From Taiwanofungus camphoratus (taxonomy: Eukaryota; Basidiomycota; Agaricomycetes; Polyporales; Taiwanofungaceae), in assembly GCA_003999685.1 (NCBI GenBank), contig CP021220.1:310001-374000 (forward strand): a stretch of 64,000 nt of DNA, given 5' to 3'. The notes beneath the pieces were generated by a model. It worked only from the letters and a program-made list of their open reading frames with translations. It was not told the origin of the DNA and did no database searches. The translations under genes and the position numbers were made by a program. Within the stretch, counting starts at the first letter, position 1. Every line of letters begins with the position of its first letter. This document shows, in pieces, positions 46,260 through 64,000 of the stretch.

Positions 46260-48488
46260 TCACTTCAACGCCTTCAGGGCCTTGTCTACCACTTCGGTCA
46301 TTGCTATGACAGCCTCTTCCTCCTGCGTTCGTCCGATCAACTGAAGGCCAACTGGTAAGCCGTGGAACAATTCGGGAGCGTCTGGAATTACCCACAAGGG
46401 GCTGATCAGTTCAATGCAACGAACAAGGCGCACCATACGTACACAATTTGTATACAGCCTCATCCTCATGGTTCCGGAACTCGTGGGGCGGCTGGATCTT
46501 GTCTAGGGCCGCGTCCGCATACGTCACAGGGAAAACGGCAGATGTGTAATCGAGTGCATTCTGTAATGTTGTGTAGAAGGAGTCACTATTAATATAGAAG
46601 GATCAGTCGACCCATCGAAGCCATAATGACGGGGTGGGATACGTGCGAATTGCAGCCGTGTGGACAGGCAGTATACGGAGCTGCGGGACCTATGATGGCG
46701 TCGACGGGACGACCTGTGCCAGTTTTCGACACCGTGGCTTCCCAGTGATCGAGATGTGACTTCCTCAAGATGCGCTTCTCTTTGTGCAATTGCCATAGCT
46801 GGGCCGTGCGTATTTTCAGTCTCAGCGACACAACTCGGTATCGCGGTTCGGACAAACCTCGTATGCAGTCAGGTGGCGACGTTCACCGACAATCGTTCTG
46901 CAGAACGGCTCGTCGAGCGCGTACTCGTGAGCGTCGTCCGCAGGTCTCATGCTCTGGAGAAGAGGCTCGCCGGACCGTGCGCATTCCGTGAGGAAGTCGT
47001 GCGCATCGTCGGCGGCAAAGATTCGTTCCTGTCAAGATAAGCCGAGTTCTCAGAAAGCATGTCTCCTGCATATCGCACTATACCGACCGCGTTTCTGTAG
47101 AGCTCCAGATGCCTATGTGGCTCCCAATCTATGACTTCATTCCAGAATGCATCAATCCAGGGCGAAGGTGACGGACGAATTCCAGCTGGAGTCTAATAGC
47201 ATTACCTACATGTCCCGCTGCTTCCAGCGCCTTCTTCGTGATCTTCATGGCCCGCACAAGGGGCGGATGTGGCTTTACGATCCCGTTATCCCACATGATC
47301 GCGAAGCACATCCGGCCACCTTCCCCATGCTCCGACAGCGCGTACTCCTTCCACGACCATTCCTTGCGCACCGCCAGCGGGTCCTTGCGCCACGGCTTCG
47401 CATCGATGATCGCCTTCGTGAACGCGCGGACGGCCGCCAGCGAGGTCGCCATCGGCCCGAGGACCGACGAGATCGCCTCCTGGCCCTCCGCCGAGTTCAC
47501 CGTGTTGCAGTACGGGAGCCGCTCGTACGACGGGCGCAGGCCGTACAGGCCGCAGAACGTGCTCGGGATGCGCACGGAGCTGTGGGTGCTCAGCATGGCG
47601 ATCGGACTACCGGGCAACGCAGGATGCATACCCTCCTATGTCTGTGCCCACCCCGAGCGGGCTGCCGCGCATGGCGAGCAGCGCGCCCTCGCCGCCGGAG
47701 GAGCCCCCGGGCGTCATGTACCGGTTGTACGGATTCGTCGTCCGGCCGAAGACGTGGTTGTACGTCTCCCCCCACTGCGCCGCACTCATGAGCGCGGGGC
47801 AGGTGCAAGGTGGGGAATGACTCACCATCAGCGTCTGCGGGACATTCGTCCGCACGAAGGGGACCGCGCCGCACTCGTACAGTAGCTCGACAAGGACGCT
47901 ATCGCGCTCAGCAAATTGGCCGATCCAGCCCGCGTATCCTGGAATTGGCATGAGCAGAACTCGAGCCGGCGCTCTCGCAGCGCTTACCCATGATGGTCTC
48001 GAGCCCCTTGATGGAGAACTGATCTTTGAGGGACACGGGCAGACCATGCAGAGGCCCGACGACTTTCCCGGTCACCTTCAGGTGATCGTCTACTTCCTTT
48101 GCCCGTGCCAGCGCGCGGTCCACGAAAATCTCAGTGAGACAATTGGTCTGCAAGAAATGCATTGCTCGACATCAAGATACATACACAAATATAGCGACAG
48201 AAAGAAAAGGCGGACAAGCTGTTGGGCTATGATCGCCCGCTTGTAAAACGCAGTCGTCACTTCAACCGAAGACCATTCCGCTGTACGCAGCTTGTGTAGC
48301 AGAGTGTCTACGTCGACAGTGTCGGTTATCTCAAGTTCGCGGGCAGTCAGCAAGCCGCAAGCCGCAGGAACATGTAAAACGTTTGATTGCTTGTCCGACG
48401 GCAGCTGGATGAGCCATTCGGAAGGTATGGAGTCGAACTGCTTTCTCTTGCGGGTTGCACAAAGGGTCTGCCAGTCTTCGGCGAGCAT
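46260..48488 (-). CDS. Amidase-signature hydrolase (acetamidase/fatty-acid-amide-hydrolase type)
   Basis: This amidase uses a Ser-cisSer-Lys triad. The start is MLAEDWQTLCATRKRKQFDS. The Lys is in GLPVSLKDQFSIKG. The Gly/Ser-rich signature is YMTPGGSSGGEGALLAMRGS, and the nucleophile loop is GVGTDIGGSVRIPS, joined across an intron with GTATGC donor and CCACAG acceptor. Further exons give FCGLYGLRPSYERLPYCNTV, ISSVLGPMATSLAAVRAFTK and RPVDAIIGPAAPYTACPHG. The C-terminus is LFHGLPVGLQLIGRTQEEEA, ending KALKALK. About nine introns were read and no break was seen. It probably frees ammonia or amines from small or lipid amides; the exact substrate cannot be read. Confidence 0.87.
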
Positions 48489-49533
48489 GGCCGCGCGTAG
48501 ATATCAAGGGCAGGTCCGGTGGTGTGATCTATGGAAGATGATGAGAGTCGCCGACAGATAACGCGTGAGAACATGGATCTCAGATTGCAGGCTTCTCAGG
48601 ATGGAATGGGAGAGCCGGTGCGTGCTGCCGTAACCAAGATGAATAGAAGATGCACTGTTCAGGCTCACTCTGGCGTGCCTGCAGGCGTTCGCCACAGCAC
48701 GGGGAATTGTAGGACGGTTAAATGGGATCATACGCCCGGAATTCACTCCTTGTAAGGAATATTGTATGAGCCCATCATGGCCAGCCGATGGAAGTGGGGC
48801 CGGAAGAAGTAGGACCACGTTCGCGTTGGCATGTATCAGGGCGCACTGCCACGCATGCATGAGACAGTGGTTTGCCAAGCGGTGAGTCAGTAGCTGGCAA
48901 GAACAAAGTGCATCCTGCACGCCGCTACTGAGAAAAGGATAGCGTGTAGGCACAGATACGGGCAGATGGTAGCGATAGTAGTTGGACAGACAATCAGAAG
49001 AATCAGCGAGCGGGTGTCAGCAGGCAGCAGCACGGCTCGCAAAGCGATAACAGTCATGCGCAGATCGCCTATCCACGGGTGAAGGAGACACGTACGCACC
49101 GTTTGCAGCAGGACAAGGGAAATGAATAAAAAATAGCGAGTGGGAGGAGTTGTACGCCGAGCGACGACCCATTTCCTGATTGGGACGTCTGTTTGTGGTT
49201 ATTTGTCCCACCGTGTCGCTCGCGGCGAGCGTCTAAGGTCTCCGGGTCGTCGCTGCTGTCGTTGGCGGTCGCTTTATCTCGTCGTTTTCAACAGTCCGCA
49301 GCGACTGGCTTTTACTCTACCTTGTCTTTTCGCGTTCTTTTCTTCCTCTCCTTAGGAAGATTATCTGCTTTTCTGTGGGTGCACCTGCTCGTTCGCTAGC
49401 GTATCTAACCGTTGTTATTCGCTTTCCATTTTCCATCAACGACGGCGACGACAACCACGACTCCTCATTCCCAACGCTCTCCTCTGCTGGCATTGGCAGC
49501 AAATCCTTCCTCTTACCGCCCCAGCTATAGTCC
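48489..49533. other. Divergent upstream region of amidase and BNI4
   Basis: A 1-kb region with no recognised gene. A minus-strand open frame of 149 codons (48504-48953) shows no family resemblance. CT-rich sequence from about 49300 to 49530 probably forms the BNI4 promoter and leader. Confidence 0.45.
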
Positions 49534-52411
49534 ATGGCCGTTCTTGCTCCTCAAGACTGGCATCCACCTAGAGATCATACAATGGACGTCCCCCCTTCAA
49601 CCAACCCCATCAATTCCACCGTGCCTCGCCAGCGATCTTCACCCGCCAACGACCAACAGCCAGTCTCCTCGCCTATGAGCCAGCAGCAGCCCTATCCGTA
49701 TCCGGTGCAGCAGCAGCAGGCCGGATGGTCTGGCTCCTCACAGCAGTACTATCCTGCATTCTATCAAAATCAGCAGCCGTATCCCATGCATGGACATCCC
49801 GGACATCCTGTTGCGCAAGCCCAAATGCACCCACAGAACCCATATTACGATCCTGCTAATGCCCAATTCGCCCAGTGGGCTTATCAACAGATGATGTTCA
49901 ATGCCCAGCAGGCCCATCAGATGGGTCATCCCCCACATATGGTGGGCAGTCAACGTAGTAGACACAACGCCGCTAATTCGAGTGACTACTTCGCGTTAAA
50001 CCAGATGCAAGGATTCAACCCCTTCCCCAGCGGCACCCCTCCTCCTCACCCTTCCCAGCTGCCCAATGGGTATTCCAGCTCGGCCAGCGAACACCAAGTA
50101 CACCAGTCGCAGTATCAGGGATTTCATCCCTACCGCCGTCCACAGCGCCCTGGAAATCAAGACTCGCAAAGTGCGGGTGCGGGTGCGGAATGGCGGCCTG
50201 GACCGCAGATAGGGTCTTTCCAGCCACCGTATGCGCGCTCCGATGCCGCGGGCTCATCTACATCCGTGAATTCAGGATCTAGCCATCACTCCGGGAGCCC
50301 GAGACCGCGTACGAATAGCATGCAAGGCTCTGCTGCGGGCGGTGGTAGCAGTGCTACTTCAATGTCCAACAACGGTCACCCGAAGCCGGCTAGTAGCAAT
50401 GGCCATGGCAGAGGAGGCAGCCTCACGTCTTCCACCTCGCATACATCCCAAGCCTCCAATGGCTCGTCACAGCGACCACACACTCGCACTACGTCATCCT
50501 CTTCAGGTTCGTCTGCAGCGCCTCGACCGTCGGCAGTGTCGTCCGCGTCAAGCACATCCGTCCCACATGGCACCTCCACACTCCGAAAACCCTCGCCACT
50601 GTCGCAGGGCAACTTCACGGCTGCGGAGAAGCGCATGTCTCGCGACGATAGCGACCTCCAGGCCATGCTCGAACCTACACCCAATGCACCCGGAGTACGT
50701 TCTGGCGGCCTGAAGGGTCGCTTGCGTCGCGCTCTCTCGTTGAATGCTAGCACTACGTTGCGCGAAGACGACGAAGATGACGACGATGCACCTGCCAAGA
50801 GTGGTTCTCGTATTACCCCTAACACCAGTGTGAGCGGTAGCTCGCAAGCAACCCTCGCCGGTGACGACGAGTCTACTGCTACGGTGCAGAAGAAAAAATC
50901 CCGCTCCCTTTTCAATTCTCGCTTGAACCGCTCCACAGATAACATATCGCTCTCGTCTACCATGTCCTCCGCTTCCATGGTCATCCGCAAGTTGGGCTCG
51001 ATTGGCAAGCTCGCACGACGGAACTCATTGGCCGGCATCACCTCTCTGTTCAAGGACAAGAAAGACAAGGAGGATGAGGAAAGTGGGGGCAAGAAAAGCA
51101 AGAAGAAGAAAGGAGAGAAGAGCTCTGCGGCGGAGGCCAGTATCTCACATGTCACTGCGGAACTTGACCGCTCAGACTGGAATGCGGGCGCGGATCTGGC
51201 GGGGCTCAGTCCTGCCGCTAGGCTGGCGCGGCAGCATACGCTGAAGAGCAACGCAGAGGCGGCCGCCAGAGCGAAAGCTGAACAGGAGGCTCGAGCTGCC
51301 GCTGCTGCAGCCGCTGCTCAGAGTCAACATCCAAGCGATCTACCGGCGACTTGGGAGAAAAATACTACGTCAAGACAAGGTGAAGGCTCTCCGACGAAGC
51401 CTGGACAAGGCGTAAGAGTGAACGAAGACGGAATGCGAGTGATCGTCGAAGACGATGACTCAGACAGCGAGGGAAGCGATGGAGGCCACGGCGAGCATCA
51501 GGCCGGGCAGAGTTTCAGCATGGATGGCTGGGACGACGATGAAGATTGGGGTGAGGCTCAGGAAGACGAGGATGTGACCATCAGGGCCGACTTCGAAAGC
51601 ACCACCTTGGATGAGGGTGAGATGGAGCCGTGGGCCACGAATGTACGGAGAAGCGTCGAAAAGACGAGAAGGCCAGCTAAAGGCATCCTGAAAAGTAAGT
51701 TTCCTGTATGCGATGCGTCTAGATCTTACCTTGTTTATCGCAGCGCGGGCAGACGGCGCTGGGTACGAGCAAGATGCCTTCCTGCAACACCCAAACCCGG
51801 CATTCGCTAGAGTCCGCTCTAACTCGTACGACTCGGTGCCCTCGCATGGCGCGGAGCTGGGTCCGCTTGCACATATACCGTCACCTGATCCAGATCATAT
51901 TGACGGACTACACAAGCATGGTCCTCATGGCGAAACAAATGGCCATACCGGTTCGGTGACCTTTATTCCTCCGCTGTCCTTCGACAGCAATGGCCTTGCC
52001 GTTGATGCGCCAAAAGGGGTCTCAGATTCCGGTAGTGTTCACGCGCCAGCACCAGAGAAGGGTCTGTTCAGTCATCCAAACTCTTCAGCGCCTGCTCTGT
52101 CTACGGTGTTCTCGCCGAACCCTCCTACCCTCGCACATCGGTCAGCCACGGCGCCAACCAAGCGGTTGGCCTTCGCGTCAAATTTATCCGTCTACGATAC
52201 CTTCCCAGCTACTGTCTATGATAGACGTAGCGAGCCCGCAACGTGGAGTCGCCTGACGCCTGCTTTGGCACAGCGCATCAAGGAAGAGCTCAACTCGTAC
52301 AAAATGGAAGAAATGGAAGTACACGCCTCAAGTCGTGTCCAGTACGTTACACTCGTTTGGCTTGACATTTGAGTTACTGACGATGGTTTTAGCACCCAAT
52401 TCTTTGTATAG
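49534..52411 (+). CDS. BNI4: Bni4-like bud-neck scaffold, targets protein phosphatase 1
   Basis: In yeast Bni4 brings phosphatase Glc7 to the bud neck and positions chitin synthase III. The first 450 residues are low-complexity (Gln/Pro/His, then Ser-rich). A basic/acidic middle follows (SLFKDKKDKEDEESGGKKSK; VIVEDDDSDSEGSDGG). The conserved part is at the C-terminus: a PP1-docking-like KRLAFASNLSVYDTF and ATWSRLTPALAQRIKEELNS with YKMEEMEVHASSRVHTQFFV, which closely fits the Bni4 tail. Two introns were read (donors near 51694 and 52341); the last exon starts at 52393 and codes only for the final residues HTQFFV. Without that intron the protein would end YVTLVWLDI, which lacks the conserved end. 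Confidence 0.82.
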
Positions 52412-53170
52412 GCTTATTGTTCGTAAGGTCTTCGGTTGTCACGATCTTCATCTCTTATCTTCCCTTGTCAAAAATACGAAACAACAGTACTACTTTCATT
52501 TCAATCCCTTTTCCATTCTCGTTTAATCATTCAACCCCCTTTCGTCCCCCACCCCTCAGGTCGTCGTCGCTTGCACCACTATTCGCACATGACAACTGTT
52601 CACGCACTTTTTGGATCAGATATCCGTGGTCTTCGATCTCATATCAAGTTATAGTATACCCCATCAATTCCCTCCATGTGTAATACTATGACGCACCGTC
52701 GTTTCGATCCCTACGTATATGTACGCTGTGCCGTACTTATTCACCATCTCATTCTTTTTGCATTCGTACGGACCTTCATGGGTGTACGCGCCATCATAGC
52801 TAACTGCCATGCTTGTTCATAAACTGTCTTGATCGTCTGATGTCACATTCTTTATTTTCGCAATGCCTAATTAACTTCCTATTGAGTTCTAGCAAGTAGA
52901 CTGTATTAGACTTGTGGGCTATAAGTTTAGAATGGCGGATGCATCTTGGATGTACGATGCTTTTCGCAAGTCACGACAGCAATTTCCTTCCCCAGATCGT
53001 GTATATCGCAGTGAAACAATATCGCAAAAAAAATTGAGAGATGTCATTAATCTACATGCTTGCGTGGTGAGAGCTAGATATCAATGTTGGTAATGTGCAC
53101 AAAATAACAGTAAAATCAAAAAAAACGACCCGGTTACAGCGTTCAGGGAGACAAGACCACCAAGCAAACC
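52412..53170. other. Convergent 3' region of BNI4 and RPB1
   Basis: This 759-bp AT-rich stretch between converging stops holds the 3' UTRs. No gene was seen. Confidence 0.5.
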
Positions 53171-59850
<6,680 letters not shown>

Positions 59851-60423
59851 GATGGCAAAGACGACACGAATGACACAAGTGGGAGAAAAGACAGGTGAAA
59901 AAAGCACAAAATAGGAAACAAAAAAGAGCTAAGATAGGCAGCCCAAAGTCTACAGAGACGGCGCAGTATTTTTGGCCTTATTCCAATGGGAAAGGAGTCG
60001 CTCAAGAGGATCTTCAGCGAATTTTGTGCGAGCCACGCAAGCTGAGTAAGGCGGGTCAAACGCGGCTACGTCCACTCAGAACTCTAGGAAATCACAAAAA
60101 GCAGCTCTAGCCACTCAAACAGATCCAGAGACGAGATAGAGAGGCGCCAACAAGAGGGGGAACAAAAGGCTCGGCGACAGTGCGTGGTGGTTGCTGGACA
60201 ACCCACGATGGGTCACAAAAGCTCGGGGCCGCCGTTGGTCACCAACTGTCACGTTATTGTCACATCTGGCCGAATTGGGCTATCTACCCACCCGGAGTTC
60301 CAATCCCTCGGTCACGTTTCCACCATATTGGTCCGTTGCGCGCGCAGCTCGTCACTGCAGGGTATTCACAGCAGGTTCTTACTTAACTCACACACGACCA
60401 GCAACCCTCCCCGCCGTCTCGCG
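59851..60423. promoter_or_regulatory. Shared RPB1/VPS27 divergent promoter
   Basis: There are 573 bp between start codons. It contains a perfect 13-bp palindrome GTTGGTCACCAAC at 60234-60246 and an ATTGG (CCAAT in reverse) at about 60328. No TATA box was seen for either gene. Confidence 0.55.
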
Positions 60424-62919
60424 ATGACTTCTTACCTAAGTTCTCTCATTTGGGGAACGTCTCAGGTCGACGATGCGGTCGGTGCGTGGTCCAGGATGTG
60501 TATCTCAAAGTGTGGGCGCCACTCATAGAGCGCATTAGACAAAGCGACCTCAGAGTTGTTGCCATCCGGAACTGAAGACATTGCACTCAACCTTGAGATA
60601 TGTGATCAGATTCGGTCAAAGTCTGTGGCACCCAAAGACGCTATGCGTGCTCTGAAGCGTAGGCTGAACCACAAGAATCCCAACGTTCAGTTATTAGCGC
60701 TGGGTGTACGTGCACACTGTATCTGAAGTGATGGAACCTAGACTCAACTTTCATCGCAGCTGACGGATACATGTATCAAGAATGGAGGTGATGCGTTTTT
60801 GAGCGAGGTTGCATCTAGGGAATTCATGGACAACCTCGTGTCAATCCTCAAGATGCCTGCCTTGAATATTGATGTCAAGAACAAGATCCTGCGGCTAGTC
60901 CAGAACTGGGCACTTGCATTTGAGGGAAAGCCAACTCTTGGTTATGTTGGAGAGGTCTACAGGACTCTTCAGCACGAAGGTAAGGAGGCCCTGATATCCG
61001 TCGGTCATTATTGAGGTACATCACATTAGGTTTCGACTTCCCGCCACGAGATCCGGTTGTGACAAGCTCTGCTATAGTGGAGACTCAGACTGCACCAGAA
61101 TGGATTGACTCTGACGTGTGTCTCCGGTGCAGGACGCCATTCACCTTCACGAATCGCAAGCATCACTGTCGCAACTGCGGACAAGTCTTTGACCAGCAGT
61201 GTTCCTCGAAGACACTACCGCTACCACACTTTGGCATTACACAAGAAGTCAGAGTCTGTGACAGTTGCTTCACAAAGCTCACTAGGAAATCGACCAAGTA
61301 TGTATCGCATATACCAAGACCTTACATATGACTAATGCATGACTGGGCGCTAGGAGTCACCGCGGCTCTCAGAGTGTCTCAACATCTCGCCATCGTTCAG
61401 CTCGCGAGCTTGCCGATGCTGAACTCCAGCGTGCCATTCAATTGTCTCTCGAAGAGGTTGGCGCAGCGACTGGTCACCGCCCAGGCTATGTGCCGTCCCC
61501 GTCATCGTGGCAGACCTCCGAACCTCCGTTGGTCGACCGGAGGACACATACATACGCATCATCCTCCCGTCTCCGGGATGAGGAAGAAGATGATCCCGAT
61601 CTGAAAGCTGCCATAGAAGCGAGTTTGCGTGAGGCAAACGCACCGAGGCCTAGCGCGCCTTTGGCAATCGAGACTCCTACCATAGAACAGCCTTCCCCGT
61701 ACGGAACAGGATATGGATATCCTCAGTCCTACCCACCGTCTGCTGCAACGCCAAAGCCAAGAGCGGCGGCGGTCCCTAACTACGATCTCGAAGCTTTGGA
61801 GAGTGATGCTATTTTGACTTTCAACCAAACGGTGGAACAAGTACAGGCTCAAGGAGCCACGGATTTGTCCAGGTACCCTGCGGTGACTGAACTGTATGAC
61901 AAGGCTAACTCACTGAGACCAAAACTGGCGATGAGTTTGAGCGATACCGGGCGGAAAGAGCGTATGTCATTGCGGCATGGAGTATGTATATCTCTAATGA
62001 GCTGATACCTCTTCTGCTAGAACTGTTACAAGAGATGCACGAGAAACTATCCCAAGCTGTCAAGTTGTATGACAACTTATTGACAGAGCAGGTAACTCGA
62101 CCTTCTTGGAGAACAGCACCCGCCGCGCCTTCGACAAGTTACCAACAAGTCAATGCTGGCTATGCCCCTCAATACAGGTCCGTGAACGGATTGCATAGCC
62201 AATGGGCCCCTCAGCAGCAAGGTGAAACTCCGATGTCGCCCCGAATGCAGGGACAGATGCAGGCTGTTCAACCCTCGTACTTTACAAGCGCTCCGATACG
62301 CGACCAATCGACACCCGTTACAAATGGAGCGTATGTCACATCGCCCACTTCGGAAACATATGCTAGGCAGATGTACCAATCAAACCATGTCTCGACTCCC
62401 CCGCAGCGATCCCCTCCTGAGGTCCAGGAGCAGTACTCACAAGACGCAGCCCAATCCAGGTCTCCTTTACCAGTGACGTTACCACAGTACGGTGCTGCCA
62501 CGTCGACGCCCTCACCAACTGCAGTCCCTTATCCGCCACCTATCGCTGCGACACTATTCCAACCAGATCCCACGCTCAACTCGCAGTCGCAACAGCCCGA
62601 CCGGTCAATACAATCACCAGCCCCGATCGCAACTGGCACAGCGCCATCAACCTCCGAGTCGATGCCTTTACGACACAACTCCACCAGTCCTCACCATACA
62701 CCTCCTGTGCAGGCCCCCAATCTCTATTTGCAACGTCACAGTACCATGTCGCATGCCCCACGTCAACTGCATCAACTCCAGCAGCTTGCTGTACCGCCAC
62801 AGCTCCCAAACTTTCCGGTCGTACCCACTTCTTCGCCTCAGGCGTATCCACCATATAATTCGCCGATACCAACGACAGTGGAACCGGAAAGAAAAGAGGC
62901 ACTACTCATAGACTTGTAA
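60424..62919 (+). CDS. VPS27: Vps27/Hrs, ESCRT-0 subunit
   Basis: Vps27 sorts ubiquitinated cargo on endosomes and recruits ESCRT-I. The order is a VHS domain ([59 protein letters not shown]) and a FYVE finger with [26 protein letters not shown] and VRVCDSC, all PI3P-binding signatures. Two ubiquitin-interacting motifs follow ([30 protein letters not shown]). A GAT-like helical core holds [19 protein letters not shown] and [20 protein letters not shown]. The long Pro/Gln/Ser tail has a P(S/T)xP-like SPTAVP and ends in the clathrin-box-like ALLIDL. Four to six introns were read. It is whole. Confidence 0.92.
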
Positions 62920-63305
62920 CAGTATGTATGGGATGTCAATCTTATGTTGGTATAGACATATGCCATGCCGTCGATAATACACAGGAGTTATGATAAGGTG
63001 TCAGTTGCGATCGCGAGCATTGTCGCCGGTCGTTTGTGTTGTAAGAGTTTACTACCATTCAATAATGCACCATGGACCTGGAATACAAAGTGAATCATGT
63101 ATGGGGTACTCAGTGACGCTACTGTTCCTGACATCATCGTTAGTCTGGAATTGCATAACGAAAAGGCTACAGTCGTACAAAGCACCTCGCTAACACAGAG
63201 CAGTGTGATACTGCATAATTAATCTCAGACGAGATTTCACAATTGCAGGTACTATATATTCATACCGGTACCAGCAGACGAAGCTGAATCGGGTGGGGAT
63301 CCTAT
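62920..63305. other. Convergent 3' region of VPS27 and the F-box/LRR gene
   Basis: No gene was seen. The stretch should hold the two polyadenylation regions. Confidence 0.45.
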
Positions 63306-64000
63306 CTACGAACATGGCCAGAACGCATGCGTCTCCTCAGTATATATCTCTGGCAACTCCATCGACGGCTCCCTCCAGTCGTATTTGAATTCCACGGAGT
63401 CGACGTGCGCCGCCACAGTCTGATCGAGGTCCGATTTCGGGCGCTCTGTATACTGCACCAATAGCTCCTTCAGTCGACGACCAAACTTCTCCCTCTCTCT
63501 CGCGAATCGAGTCACGCCAACACTATATGGCCACCACCGGTCTATCACGATATGCAATGACGAGAGGTTTGGGAGCGGAGTTTTCCACGGTGTCGTCATC
63601 TGTTTAATGATCACCATCATTGGCGAGCGACCGTTGGATATGCGTTCACAAATAACCAGTTTAGTCACGGAGGACGCTGCCTTGAGCATGGGCTCAACGT
63701 AATTTATAGGAAACTCTCCTGTGAGATTGAGCCGTAGCTCTTGAAGGTTAGTCTTCGGAAATAGCTCTATTGGGTATGCGATCCATTTTTGACGAGTGTC
63801 CTCGAACGTTTCAAACTGGAAATCGACGCGTAGAACAGATGACCGGCTTGCTGCAATGAAAGAACAGTCGCCTACGTATTTAGAGGCTTTGCTGCTAGCC
63901 TCAGTTAGTGAAATGCTGAGTTTCGTGAGGTCATTGATCCATTTGAACCGAGGCATAATTCCCAGGAAGGAAAGGCGGCCGGGTTCTATCCGAAACAGAC
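63306..64000 (-). CDS. F-box/LRR-type protein, partial (continues past the window edge)
   Basis: The frame is open from the window edge to stop 63306. The visible end reads GRLSFLGIMPRFKWINDLTK, LFPKTNLQELRLNLTGEF, VEPMLKAASSVTKLVICERI and PLPNLSSLHIVIDRWW. These are irregular leucine-rich segments like the C-terminal halves of the large basidiomycete F-box families, which recruit substrates to SCF ubiquitin ligases. The F-box itself would be upstream of the window. The Met at 63956 lies inside a conserved segment and is unlikely to be the start. Target unknown. Confidence 0.65.
   Translation of the reverse strand, partial: LFRIEPGRLSFLGIMPRFKWINDLTKLSISLTEASSKASKYVGDCSFIAASRSSVLRVDFQFETFEDTRQKWIAYPIELFPKTNLQELRLNLTGEFPINYVEPMLKAASSVTKLVICERISNGRSPMMVIIKQMTTPWKTPLPNLSSLHIVIDRWWPYSVGVTRFAREREKFGRRLKELLVQYTERPKSDLDQTVAAHVDSVEFKYDWREPSMELPEIYTEETHAFWPCS

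Noticed and set aside
48504-48953. 149-codon minus-strand frame upstream of the amidase
   Set aside because: It could be an N-terminal extension, but the amidase family start fits 48488 and this frame shows no conserved segment.

Overview
This is a nuclear segment of a basidiomycete (Agaricomycete-type) fungus. Nearly every gene is cut by 45-75 nt introns with GTRNGT donors. The protein families are fungal (Dbf2/Sid2 kinase, Spc25, Bni4, Ost5, Get2, cyclopropane fatty acid synthase, F-box/LRR), and the left edge carries a Ngaro-type tyrosine-recombinase retroelement.

Layout: 1-3968 is the right part of the Ngaro-like element, including its B1-A2-B2 split direct repeats. It abuts a cyclopropane-fatty-acid synthase gene (3969-5952) that has no start codon left, so the element appears to have cut off its 5' end. 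A many-exon M17 leucyl aminopeptidase (6240-8904, -) follows. From 9.5 to 20.5 kb lies an accessory block: two short MITEs of one family, a cytochrome P450, an alpha/beta hydrolase with an in-frame stop, a truncated and frame-broken MFS transporter, and an apparently whole FAD monooxygenase. The promoter region of the monooxygenase is duplicated next to the broken transporter. The block looks like a decaying metabolic cluster.

From 20.9 kb on, the window is dense with housekeeping genes, mostly in alternating divergent and convergent pairs: SPC25/DBF2, UNC93-like transporter, YOP1/OST5, RPA12/LTA4-hydrolase-type M1 peptidase, AGE2/GET2, a mitochondrial L51/S25/CI-B8 ribosomal protein/VPS72, MSH4, a FAD oxidoreductase, an amidase, BNI4, RPB1/VPS27 and a partial F-box/LRR protein at the right edge. 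They cover mitosis and septation (SPC25, DBF2, BNI4), Pol I and Pol II transcription (RPA12, RPB1), H2A.Z chromatin (VPS72), meiotic crossing-over (MSH4), and ER, Golgi and endosome biology (YOP1, OST5, GET2, AGE2, VPS27).

The most unusual signal is the end of RPB1. The tail of its CTD is cut by six introns, all phase 1, into internal exons of 9, 3, 75, 30 and 12 nt, each a multiple of three. MSH4 has an 8-nt exon inside its Walker A loop. No tRNA, rRNA or CRISPR array was recognised. Exon edges were read by eye from splice signals and protein-family conservation and have not been tested.
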